Shown in pieces: positions 14,422 through 20,473 of a DNA stretch of 20,473 bases (position 1 is the first letter of the stretch; every line of letters begins with the position of its first letter). The position numbers were made by a program, and so were the translations under genes. The DNA lies in NCBI GenBank assembly GCA_017437925.1, contig JAFRWQ010000200.1, forward strand, positions 1 through 20,473, given 5' to 3'. This DNA comes from Bacillota bacterium. Lineage in GTDB: Bacteria > Bacillota_A > Clostridia > Peptostreptococcales > Anaerovoracaceae. The notes beneath the pieces are model-generated. The model was not told the origin of the DNA. It was given only the letters and a program-made list of their open reading frames with translations, and ran no database searches.

Positions 14422-15330
14422 ATGAAATATCAGGAATACATCATCTATCCCCCCGCAGAAGAGCTGAGCCCTCTGGTCGAGGAGCTCTCAGCCCTGGGCC
14501 TCGATCAGCTGATCATCGAAGACCCCAAAGACGCCGAGCTCTTCACCGGCGACCCCGACAGCTACCTCTGGAGCTACGTGGAGCAGGGCCTTCTTGACGC
14601 CGTGAGGGAGCATCCTTCGGTCAGCTTTTACCTCGCAGAAGGGGAGAGCCTCCCCGAAGGGGCCGAAGAACTTTTAAGGCGATACGACTGCAGAAAGTCC
14701 CTGGCCGACGACGAGGACTGGCTACACAAGTGGGAGGAATACTACGTCCCCATCAGGCTGAGCCCCCACATAGTCGCAAAGCCCGTCTGGCGGGACTACG
14801 AGCCCCGCGAAGGCGACATGGTGATAGAGATAGACCCGGGGCTCGCCTTCGGCACCGGCACCAGTCCCACCACCTATCTTGCCGTAAGGCTCATGGAAAA
14901 GTACCTGAAGAGCGGGACCGACGTGCTGGACGTGGGCTGCGGCACCGGGATCCTGAGCTGCGCCGCCGTAAAGCTGGGGGCTTCCAAGGTCACCGCCGTG
15001 GACCTGGACCCCGAAGCGGTCCTGAGCACCGGAGTCAACGTGAGGCTCAACGGCTGCGAAGATAAGGTGGAAGTCTTCCGCTCAGACCTTTTGAACGATA
15101 CCGACGCGGTCTGCGACGCCCTGATCGCAAATCTTACCGGGCCCCTCGTCATAAGACTCTGCCCCGACGCCGCCCCCCACTGCAGGCCCGGCGCCCTCTT
15201 CATCTCCAGCGGCATTATAGACGACAAGGAAGAAGCCTGCGTCAAGGCCATAGAAGAAGCCGGCTTTGACGTCATAGACATCGAAAGGGACGGGGGCTGG
15301 AGCGCCGTCGCGGCCCTCCTGCGCCATTGA
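14422..15330 (+). CDS. prmA: ribosomal protein L11 methyltransferase
   Basis: 302 residues. PrmA trimethylates lysines and the N terminus of L11 using SAM. The N-terminal substrate-binding domain (1-about 70) starts MKYQEYIIYPPAEELSPLVE; WLHKWEEYYVPIRLSPHIV (100-118) links to the catalytic domain. SAM motif I is DVLDVGCGTGILS (167-179), then AVDLDPEAV, the ANLTGPLV block in the NPPY-like position and IERDGGWSAVAALLRH at the end. The usual FGTGxHxTT reads FGTGTSPTT (143-151): His is replaced by Ser-Pro. Flanked by its own promoter and by a MATE gene; not in the dnaJ-prmA-rsmE cluster often seen. Confidence 0.93.
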   Translation: MKYQEYIIYPPAEELSPLVEELSALGLDQLIIEDPKDAELFTGDPDSYLWSYVEQGLLDAVREHPSVSFYLAEGESLPEGAEELLRRYDCRKSLADDEDWLHKWEEYYVPIRLSPHIVAKPVWRDYEPREGDMVIEIDPGLAFGTGTSPTTYLAVRLMEKYLKSGTDVLDVGCGTGILSCAAVKLGASKVTAVDLDPEAVLSTGVNVRLNGCEDKVEVFRSDLLNDTDAVCDALIANLTGPLVIRLCPDAAPHCRPGALFISSGIIDDKEEACVKAIEEAGFDVIDIERDGGWSAVAALLRH

Positions 15331-15355
15331 AAAGGCTGCGGAAAAGGTATAAAAT
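15327..15355 (+). promoter_or_regulatory. promoter of the MATE transporter gene
   Basis: TTGAAA (overlapping the prmA stop), 17-nt spacer, TAAAAT within TATAAAATATAGT. Confidence 0.55.
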
Positions 15356-15359
15356 ATAG

Positions 15360-15396
15360 TTCTGCCGAAAGCCGGGGCAAGCCCCCTTCGGCAGAA
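15360..15396 (+). promoter_or_regulatory. strong hairpin at the 5' end of the MATE mRNA
   Basis: TTCTGCCGAA pairs with TTCGGCAGAA (10 bp) and encloses GGGGC-AA-GCCCC. No T-run follows on either strand, so it is not a classical terminator. It starts at the expected transcription start, about 60 nt before the SD, and could stabilise or regulate the mRNA. Confidence 0.5.
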
Positions 15397-15454
15397 GAAA
15401 ACACAGAGAATAAAACTTCCCTTAAAGCTCAGACCGAAGAAAACGGAGGCAGGC

Positions 15455-16870
15455 TTGTCAAAGGATAAAAAGCGGATCAATATACTGGACCCCAACGCCG
15501 ATCCCGTAAGGCTCATAATGGCGCTGGTATGGCCCATGATCATAGAAGAGATACTGAGCATACTGGTCAACTTCGTGGACACCGCCATGGTGGGCTCCAT
15601 AGGAGTCAACGCCACCGCGTCGACGGCCCTCGGCCACCCGGCCATCGAGGTCTGCAACGGAGTCGCCATAGGCCTGGGCTCGGGCTTCGGCGTCATGATG
15701 TCCCGCCGCATAGGCGAGGGCAGGAAAGACCTAGCCTTAAAGACCATGCGCCAGTCGGTCTACTACATCGTCGTCATGGGCGGCTTCATGACCCTGCTCT
15801 TCTCGTGGGTCCTGGCCGACAACCTGCCCAGGTGGATGGGCGCCCAGCCCGACATCTGGGAGACCAGCTCCGAGTATCTGCGCTACTTCGGCTACTCCAG
15901 AGGCTTCATCGTGGCCGCTGTGGTCGGCAACAGCTTCTTAAGGGGACAGGGCCACACCAAAGAGGCCATGATGGGCAACGTCATAGCCAACATCACCAAC
16001 TGCGTCCTCAACTTCCTCTTTATATATCCTACCAGGGAGCTCACCGTTTTGGGCCGCACCTTCACCATGTGGGGTCTGGGCAGAGGAGTCGCGGGAGCCG
16101 CCATCGCCAGCTCCTTCGCCAACTTCGCCATGTTCGTGTACGTCGCCTTCAAGCTCCATGACAGGAACCTCAGCGTGCCCTTCTCCCTCGGAAAGCCCGA
16201 AAGGCTCGACACCTCCCTCTACCGCTTTTCCTTCGGCCTGGGAGCCCCCAACGCCCTGGAAAGGCTCATCAGCTCCTTCGGACGCATGGTCTGTACCAGC
16301 CTTCTCGCCGGCATATCCAACGTGGTTCTCTCGTCCCACCAGCTGGGCGGCACCGCCGAGTCCATCATATTCATGTCGGTCATGGGCTTCGGCATGACCG
16401 GGACCACCCTGGTCTCCCAGTGGCTGGGCGCCGGGGACAAGGACAGGGCGAAGCTTTTAGCCCACGAGACCATGAGGCTTGCCTTTATCGTGGGCTGCGG
16501 GGCGACCGCGATAGTCTTCATTTTCTGCCCCTATATCATAAGCTTCTTTACTCCCAGCCAGGAGGTCGTAAAGATGGCGACCCTGGCCCTTCGCATACAG
16601 TGCGTGGTCGAGCCTTTGGAGGCTCTCGGCATGGCGACCAACGGCGTCTTAAGGGGAGCCGGAGACGTTCGCATCACGGCGATCACCTCGCTCCTGGGCA
16701 TGTGGGGCATAAGGGTCCCCCTGGCCTACATACTCATCAAGTTCTTCGGCTGGGGCCTGCTGGGCGTATGGGTGCCCATGGCAATCGACTGGGTGCTGCG
16801 CTTCGCGATACTCTACACCCGGTACAGGAAAGGCCGCTGGGTCGACGCCTGGGGGAGAAAATCCCACTGA
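15455..16870 (+). CDS. MATE family efflux transporter
   Basis: 471 residues with about 12 hydrophobic segments in two six-helix halves, the MATE layout (Na+ or H+ coupled drug/metabolite export). N-terminal helix 1 reads LIMALVWPMIIEEILSILVN followed by FVDTAMVG, the family signature; the second half starts at about residue 255 with FSFGLGAPNALERLISSFGR. VVGNSFLRGQGHTKEAMMGN and GVLRGAGDVRITAI are the matching G-x-G loops of each half. The start is TTG 15455, 5 nt after GGAGG; no better ATG with SD is present before the conserved helix 1. Substrate cannot be told. It ends 13 bp before a strong terminator. Confidence 0.93.
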   Translation: MSKDKKRINILDPNADPVRLIMALVWPMIIEEILSILVNFVDTAMVGSIGVNATASTALGHPAIEVCNGVAIGLGSGFGVMMSRRIGEGRKDLALKTMRQSVYYIVVMGGFMTLLFSWVLADNLPRWMGAQPDIWETSSEYLRYFGYSRGFIVAAVVGNSFLRGQGHTKEAMMGNVIANITNCVLNFLFIYPTRELTVLGRTFTMWGLGRGVAGAAIASSFANFAMFVYVAFKLHDRNLSVPFSLGKPERLDTSLYRFSFGLGAPNALERLISSFGRMVCTSLLAGISNVVLSSHQLGGTAESIIFMSVMGFGMTGTTLVSQWLGAGDKDRAKLLAHETMRLAFIVGCGATAIVFIFCPYIISFFTPSQEVVKMATLALRIQCVVEPLEALGMATNGVLRGAGDVRITAITSLLGMWGIRVPLAYILIKFFGWGLLGVWVPMAIDWVLRFAILYTRYRKGRWVDAWGRKSH

Positions 16871-16883
16871 TCCCGAATACATC

Positions 16884-16911
16884 AAAAGCTGCCCGGAGGG
16901 GCAGCTTTTTT
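16884..16911 (+). terminator. terminator of the MATE gene
   Basis: AAAAGCTGCCC-GGAG-GGGCAGCTTTT, an 11-bp stem running into six T. It lies between convergent genes; 16912-17027 beyond it holds only a GGCCGCC/GGCGGCC inverted repeat and no gene. Confidence 0.92.
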
Positions 16912-17027
16912 ACTATCATATATATCCGGCCGCCGTTTCGGGATCGTTTCCCCTGGCGGCCATCCCGGCGCGTTCGCGGCTGACAAACATACCGTCGCGT
17001 TTGCGCCTGACAGCCCTGAAAGCGCTT

Positions 17028-17633
17028 TTACTTGACGATCGCCCTTAAGGCGTTGGAGCACTTCTTGTAGGCGAGGGCGGTGACGAGGGAAACTATGCAG
17101 TACTTGACCAGATTGAAGGGCAGGACTGCAAAGAGCATCATCGTCAGGTTGTCCTTTACCAGGGGGTTCACCTTGGATCCCATGGCGACTATAGTCTCGG
17201 TCGAGAGGCCGTAAAGCTTTCCGTAGAGGGGGAACATGACGAAGGCGTTCATGAAGACGTAGAGGACGCTGGTGAAGAAGGTCGCACAGACGAGGCCCTT
17301 CATGGCGCCTTTTTTAGTGTGGTCGCTCCTGTAGATGAGGGCAGCAGTGAGAATGAAGACGCAGCTGCCGCAGAGGTTCGAGAGCTCGCCGACTCCGGCG
17401 GTGGTGGTGCCGTTGAGGACGAAGTTGAGCAGTATCTTGACCAAAGCGACCAGGCAGCCCGCGGCGGGACCCAGGAAGAAGCCTGCAAAGAGGCCCGGGA
17501 TGTCCGAGAGGTCGAATTTGAGGAAGCTCGGAGCGAAGGGCAGCGGAAAGCTCACGAGCATGAGCACTGCCGAGAGGGCTCCCAGAACGCCGACGAAGGC
17601 TATGGTCCTGACGCTGATCTTGTTCTTTTTCAT
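17028..17633 (-). CDS. ribU: riboflavin ECF transporter S component
   Basis: 201 residues, about six membrane helices. RibU captures riboflavin and works with the shared EcfA/A'/T module encoded elsewhere. Diagnostic N-terminal region: VGVLGALSAVLMLVSFPLPF, then PSFLKFDLSDIPGLFAGFFL and GPAAGCLVALVKILLNF, matching the RibU FLKxDxSDxPxL motif; LNGTTTAGVGELSN and VLPFNLVKYCIVSLVTAL follow. ATG 17633 is chosen because AAAGGAG is 8 nt upstream; the longer frame runs into the riboswitch. Control by the FMN riboswitch upstream confirms the riboflavin assignment. A terminator-like element is not obvious on its own strand beyond the shared one at 16884-16911. Confidence 0.94.
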   Translation of the reverse strand: MKKNKISVRTIAFVGVLGALSAVLMLVSFPLPFAPSFLKFDLSDIPGLFAGFFLGPAAGCLVALVKILLNFVLNGTTTAGVGELSNLCGSCVFILTAALIYRSDHTKKGAMKGLVCATFFTSVLYVFMNAFVMFPLYGKLYGLSTETIVAMGSKVNPLVKDNLTMMLFAVLPFNLVKYCIVSLVTALAYKKCSNALRAIVK

Positions 17634-17641
17634 AATAAAAA

Positions 17642-17668
17642 CTCCTTTCCTGCGCAAAGATAAAGGAG
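17642..17668 (-). promoter_or_regulatory. hairpin able to sequester the ribU ribosome-binding site
   Basis: On the minus strand CTCCTTT (17662-17668) is perfectly complementary to AAAGGAG (17642-17648), the ribU SD, across a 13-nt loop. Together with the upstream terminator it offers a second, translational control point. Confidence 0.6.
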
Positions 17669-17676
17669 CTTTGATC

Positions 17677-17708
17677 AAAAAATAAACTCTGAGCATGTAA
17701 ACTCAGAG
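17677..17708 (-). terminator. attenuator terminator of the FMN riboswitch
   Basis: Minus strand CTCTGAG, 8-nt loop, CTCAGAG then TTTATTTTTT, 8 nt beyond the riboswitch 3' edge. Expected to form when FMN is bound. Confidence 0.8.
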
Positions 17709-17716
17709 CGTCCTTT

Positions 17717-17840
17717 ATCTTCTCCCATCCGGACTGTGACCGTCGGCAGCGGGTTCTCACCGCTTCGTGCTTCTGCTTGCAGGCTCGTTCCTTTTCGGGA
17801 CATCACTGCCGGTAGGGGCTTTCACCCTGCCCTGAAGACA
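17717..17840 (-). promoter_or_regulatory. FMN riboswitch (RFN element)
   Basis: Minus-strand conserved blocks in order: TCTTCAGGGCAGGGTGAAA, CCCTACCGGCAGTGAT, GAGCCTGCAAGC, AGCGGTGAGAACCCGCTGCC, GACGGTCACAGTCCGGATGG and closing GGGAGAAGA, which pairs with the first block (P1). It binds FMN and turns off riboflavin uptake genes. Sits between promoter and ribU. Confidence 0.96.
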
Positions 17841-17846
17841 GGTCCT

Positions 17847-17874
17847 ATTATACCCGCATCGGGAGAAAAATCAA
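17847..17874 (-). promoter_or_regulatory. promoter of the ribU transcript
   Basis: Minus strand TTGATT, 16-nt spacer, TATAAT, placing transcription start at the riboswitch 5' edge. Confidence 0.75.
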
Positions 17875-17935
17875 TATAAATCGTCTGTTAAGCGAAGTGT
17901 TCCGGGCTGCCCGCGGTCCGAAGGCCGCCCGGCCC

Positions 17936-19414
17936 TCAGTTTTCAATATATTCCAGCTTGCAGCCGTAGAATGTGAGCATGTCCAGGCTGAGGCCTTCGC
18001 TGCCCGCCCAGTTCATCACTCCTAAGGGAAGGCCCCAGATCCTGGCCGGAGCGTTCTGCCTGAATTCTTCGGCCCCGGCGAACTCGAAGATGTAAAAACG
18101 GCCGGACGGATCCATAAAGGTGATGTAATACGCGGTGCTGCCGTTGAAGTTGTTGTATCCCGACGCGAGGGCGACCGCGTAGACGGAGGTGAGGCTGTCG
18201 GCATAACTGCCCCTGCTGCCTGCCAGGGTATCGTAATCGAAGGGCTGAAGGTCTTCATCGGGTATCTCAAGATCTTCGGCAGGGGGGAAGAGCTCTTCGT
18301 GTTCGTCCACGAATTTTCCGGCGGCCGCAAGATCGACATCGCCCGAAGCTCCGCCGAGGAAGAGCATCTCCCTTAAGTATTCGGCCTTGGTGGGAGTGAA
18401 GTTCCCGTCCGTGAAGGTGCCGCCGAAGGACTTGCCGGAGTTGGGAAGGCTTATCCTTCCCTGTCCGTTGGGGGCGTTGTCCTCCATCTCGCCGGTGTAG
18501 GTGAAGACGTCGGCCGCGGAGGTACTGACCGCGGTCCCGCTGCCCGAGGCTTTGCCGTCCTTCAGGGGTCCGGTGTAGGAGACGGGGCGTTCTGCGCCCA
18601 TTATAACGGGCTTTAAGGGCATGTTTTCGGCGGAGCCTTCTCCCGCCGGCTTCCCTTCGCTGAAGCCTCCCTCGTAGGTCCAGGCATTATCGGCGTCGGC
18701 GCACTCGAAGCGGCCGCTCCCTTCGGGCACGAGATCGGTGACCTCTCCCTCATAGACCCCTTCGTATTCGTTTTCGCCGATGCTTACGCTGCAGACCAGG
18801 TCGCGGATCTTTCCCTTGGGGCCGAACGCGTCCTCGGTAACGGGGCCCTCGAAGGTCCAGCCGTCGTCTGCGCAGAACAGCTTGCCCTCCCTTCCGTCGG
18901 GGAGGCCGTTGGTCGCGGGTCCCTCATAGACCACCTCGAGATAGTCGCCGTCCATGACCAGGATGTAGCTGCAGCCCTTTACATTGCCGTCTCCCCAGAT
19001 GTATCCGTTGCTGAACTCGCCCTCGTAGAAGAAGCCGGAGTCATCCTGGGCGAATCTGCCCTTTCCGTTGGGAAGGCCGTCGACCAGCGGCCCGTTATAG
19101 GTGCCGGTGACGGTTTTGCCGGCGAAGGGCTCGTCGGTCTGGGTCTTGAAGTCCCTGATGCTTCCGTTTCCGGCTATCTTTCCTTCGCTGAAGTTTCCCT
19201 CGTAGGTCCAGCCATCGTTTGCCCTGAAGACGCCCTCTCCTTCGGGGACCTTCCTGACCAAGGTGCCGGTGAAGGTCCCGTCTGCGCTGACAGGCTCGCC
19301 CCTGTTGGTGAAGCTTACGGTGACGGGTTCGTCGGTGACCTCTTTTTCGCCGCAGGCGGAGAGGCAGAGGAGAAGAGCGATGAGGATCAGGGGTATAAAG
19401 CGCCGGGTTTTCAT
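17936..19414 (-). CDS. MORN-repeat lipoprotein
   Basis: 492 residues. Signal peptide with lipobox: MKTRRFIPLILIALLLCLSA|C, so lipid-anchored at Cys21 on the outer face of the membrane. About five double-MORN units follow, spaced 45-60 residues. Typical pieces are PEGEGVFRANDGWTYEGNFS, GLPNGKGRFAQDDSGFFYEG, PEGSGRFECADADNAWTYEG and NGQGRISLPNSGKSFGG. A C-terminal domain of about 130 residues (from DLAAAGKFVDEHEELF) carries ASGYNNFNGSTAYYITFMD and RFYIFEFAGAEEF and is not recognised. MORN repeats form long beta-meanders that bind lipids or proteins; no enzyme is fused. ATG 19414 is selected because it starts the signal peptide and has AAAGGA 9 nt upstream; the frame continues 35 codons further without an SD. 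Confidence 0.88.
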   Translation of the reverse strand: MKTRRFIPLILIALLLCLSACGEKEVTDEPVTVSFTNRGEPVSADGTFTGTLVRKVPEGEGVFRANDGWTYEGNFSEGKIAGNGSIRDFKTQTDEPFAGKTVTGTYNGPLVDGLPNGKGRFAQDDSGFFYEGEFSNGYIWGDGNVKGCSYILVMDGDYLEVVYEGPATNGLPDGREGKLFCADDGWTFEGPVTEDAFGPKGKIRDLVCSVSIGENEYEGVYEGEVTDLVPEGSGRFECADADNAWTYEGGFSEGKPAGEGSAENMPLKPVIMGAERPVSYTGPLKDGKASGSGTAVSTSAADVFTYTGEMEDNAPNGQGRISLPNSGKSFGGTFTDGNFTPTKAEYLREMLFLGGASGDVDLAAAGKFVDEHEELFPPAEDLEIPDEDLQPFDYDTLAGSRGSYADSLTSVYAVALASGYNNFNGSTAYYITFMDPSGRFYIFEFAGAEEFRQNAPARIWGLPLGVMNWAGSEGLSLDMLTFYGCKLEYIEN

Positions 19415-19554
19415 AATATGGATTCCTTTTCTTTCGCCGCATCTTCGGCGGTGTTTTTCAAGGGGGACGGGGAGCGTTAAGACTAAATTGATTATATCCC
19501 CGCCGGCCTGTGTTATCAAGGCGGCAAAGAGTATGGGCGCCGCCGTATCTTTTC

Positions 19555-19582
19555 TTGACTAAGGCCTTTGTTGGAATATAAT
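19555..19582 (+). promoter_or_regulatory. promoter of gap
   Basis: TTGACT, 16-nt spacer, TATAAT. The leader to 19669 holds GCCGC-GGGAA-GCGGC and GCTCTGC-TCA-GCGGAGC hairpins before SD AAAGGAG; no riboswitch recognised. 19415-19554, between the divergent genes, holds no gene. Confidence 0.75.
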
Positions 19583-19669
19583 AGAAGCATCGAAAACGAA
19601 GAATAAAAGCCGCGGGAAGCGGCAGCCCGGATGCTCTGCTCAGCGGAGCGGGGCAGGAAAGGAGAAAAA

Positions 19670-20473
19670 ATGACTAAAATAGCGATCAACGGCTTCGGCC
19701 GCATCGGAAGGCTGGCCTTCAGAAAGCTCTGGGGCGACGAGAGATTTGAGATCGCCGCGATCAACGACCTGACGAGTCCCGACATGCTGGCCTATCTGCT
19801 CAAGTACGACAGCGTCCAGAAGCGCTTCGAGGGTCACGAGGTCGAGCCCCTCGAGGCCGCCATCCGCGTTGACGGCAAGGACATCCCCGTATACAAGGAA
19901 GCCGACGCCAAGAACCTCCCCTGGAAGGAGCTGGACATCGACATAGTGCTCGAGTGCACGGGCTTTTACACCTCCAAGGCCAAGTCCATGGCCCACATCG
20001 AGGCCGGCGCCAGGAAGGTCCTGATCTCCGCCCCCGCCGGCAACGACCTTCCCACCATAGTCTACGGCGTTAACCACGAGACCCTGACCAAGGACGACAT
20101 CATTGTTTCCGGCGCCAGCTGCACCACCAACTGCCTTGCCCCCATGGCCAAGGCCCTCGCGGGCTACAGGGAGCTGAGGACCGGCTTCATGACCACCATC
20201 CACGCCTATACGGGCGATCAGCTGATACTGGACGGACCCCACAAGAAGGGCGATTTCAGAAGAGCAAGGGCCGGCGCCATGAACATCGTGCCCAACAGCA
20301 CCGGAGCGGCCAAGGCCATCGGTCTGGTCATACCCGAGCTTGACGGAAAGCTCATAGGCTCCGCCCAGAGGGTCCCCGTCGCCACGGGCTCCATCACCAT
20401 CCTGGACGCTACCCTCAAGGACGACACCGAGACCGTCAGCGTGGAGGGCATCAACGCCGCCATGAAGGCCGCC
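19670..20473 (+). CDS. gap: glyceraldehyde-3-phosphate dehydrogenase, 3'-truncated by window edge
   Basis: 268 codons visible of about 335. Glycolytic enzyme converting glyceraldehyde-3-phosphate, NAD+ and phosphate to 1,3-bisphosphoglycerate. N-terminal Rossmann motif [16 protein letters not shown], then AINDL with Asp at residue 33, which favours NAD over NADP. Catalytic [10 protein letters not shown] (C151) and H178 in [30 protein letters not shown] binds phosphate; VPVATGSI follows. ATG 19670 with AAAGGAG upstream. Where a glycolytic operon continues, pgk would be expected downstream, outside the window. Confidence 0.98.
   Translation, partial: MTKIAINGFGRIGRLAFRKLWGDERFEIAAINDLTSPDMLAYLLKYDSVQKRFEGHEVEPLEAAIRVDGKDIPVYKEADAKNLPWKELDIDIVLECTGFYTSKAKSMAHIEAGARKVLISAPAGNDLPTIVYGVNHETLTKDDIIVSGASCTTNCLAPMAKALAGYRELRTGFMTTIHAYTGDQLILDGPHKKGDFRRARAGAMNIVPNSTGAAKAIGLVIPELDGKLIGSAQRVPVATGSITILDATLKDDTETVSVEGINAAMKAA

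Noticed and set aside
16928..16962. GGCCGCC...GGCGGCC inverted repeat as a second terminator
   Set aside because: No T-run follows on either strand and the loop is long; the convergent region already has a strong terminator at 16884-16911.

Overview
The window looks like chromosomal DNA of an anaerobic Bacillota, most likely Clostridia. The reasons are the rpsF-ssb-rpsR cluster, strong SD sequences (AAAGGAGG type), TTGACA/TATAAT promoters, an FMN riboswitch controlling a RibU-type riboflavin importer, and an apparent selenocysteine-encoding UGA in a glutathione peroxidase gene. Most of the window is GC-rich with tightly spaced genes. About 2.1-6.0 kb is clearly more AT-rich and looks acquired.

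Layout. 1-1890 (-): most of a SERCA-like P-type calcium ATPase, cut by the window edge. 1891-2282: intergenic DNA with a short repeat. 2283-2899 (-): a Phd/Doc toxin-antitoxin pair. 3020-6007: a candidate ~3 kb island at the 3' end of tRNA-Pro(CGG), flanked by 11-bp direct repeats of the tRNA end. It holds five overlapping minus-strand genes: XRE repressor, ImmA/IrrE-like protein, DUF4417 protein, a small basic protein resembling polymorphic-toxin nuclease domains, and a two-domain CPCC cysteine-rich protein. No integrase is present. Upstream of the tRNA, 179 bp containing a second copy of the tRNA 5' end separates the gene from its promoter.

6324-7788 (-): an operon of an MGMT-type alkyltransferase and two divergent tandem DUF3841 paralogues. 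7972-12385 (+): M42 aminopeptidase, gamma-glutamyltransferase-family protein, cyclophilin and a ferredoxin-domain aldo/keto reductase. These suggest peptide and glutathione-type amino-acid scavenging with redox functions, but the common pathway is inferred only. 12509-13527 (+): rpsF-ssb-rpsR, with its own promoter, a structured leader and a strong terminator.

13704-14243 (+): a glutathione peroxidase whose catalytic residue is encoded by in-frame TGA, so ordinary gene calling would truncate it. 14422-15330 (+): prmA. 15455-16870 (+): a MATE transporter with a strong leader hairpin. 17028-17633 (-): ribU, controlled by an FMN riboswitch with a terminator and a second hairpin that can bury the ribosome-binding site. 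17936-19414 (-): a MORN-repeat lipoprotein. 19670-end (+): gap, cut by the window edge.

The best candidates for under-described biology are the tRNA-Pro island with its toxin-like/CPCC pair, the UGA-containing peroxidase, and the structured repeat inserted in the tRNA-Pro leader. All assignments come from reading motifs by eye; no database search was run.
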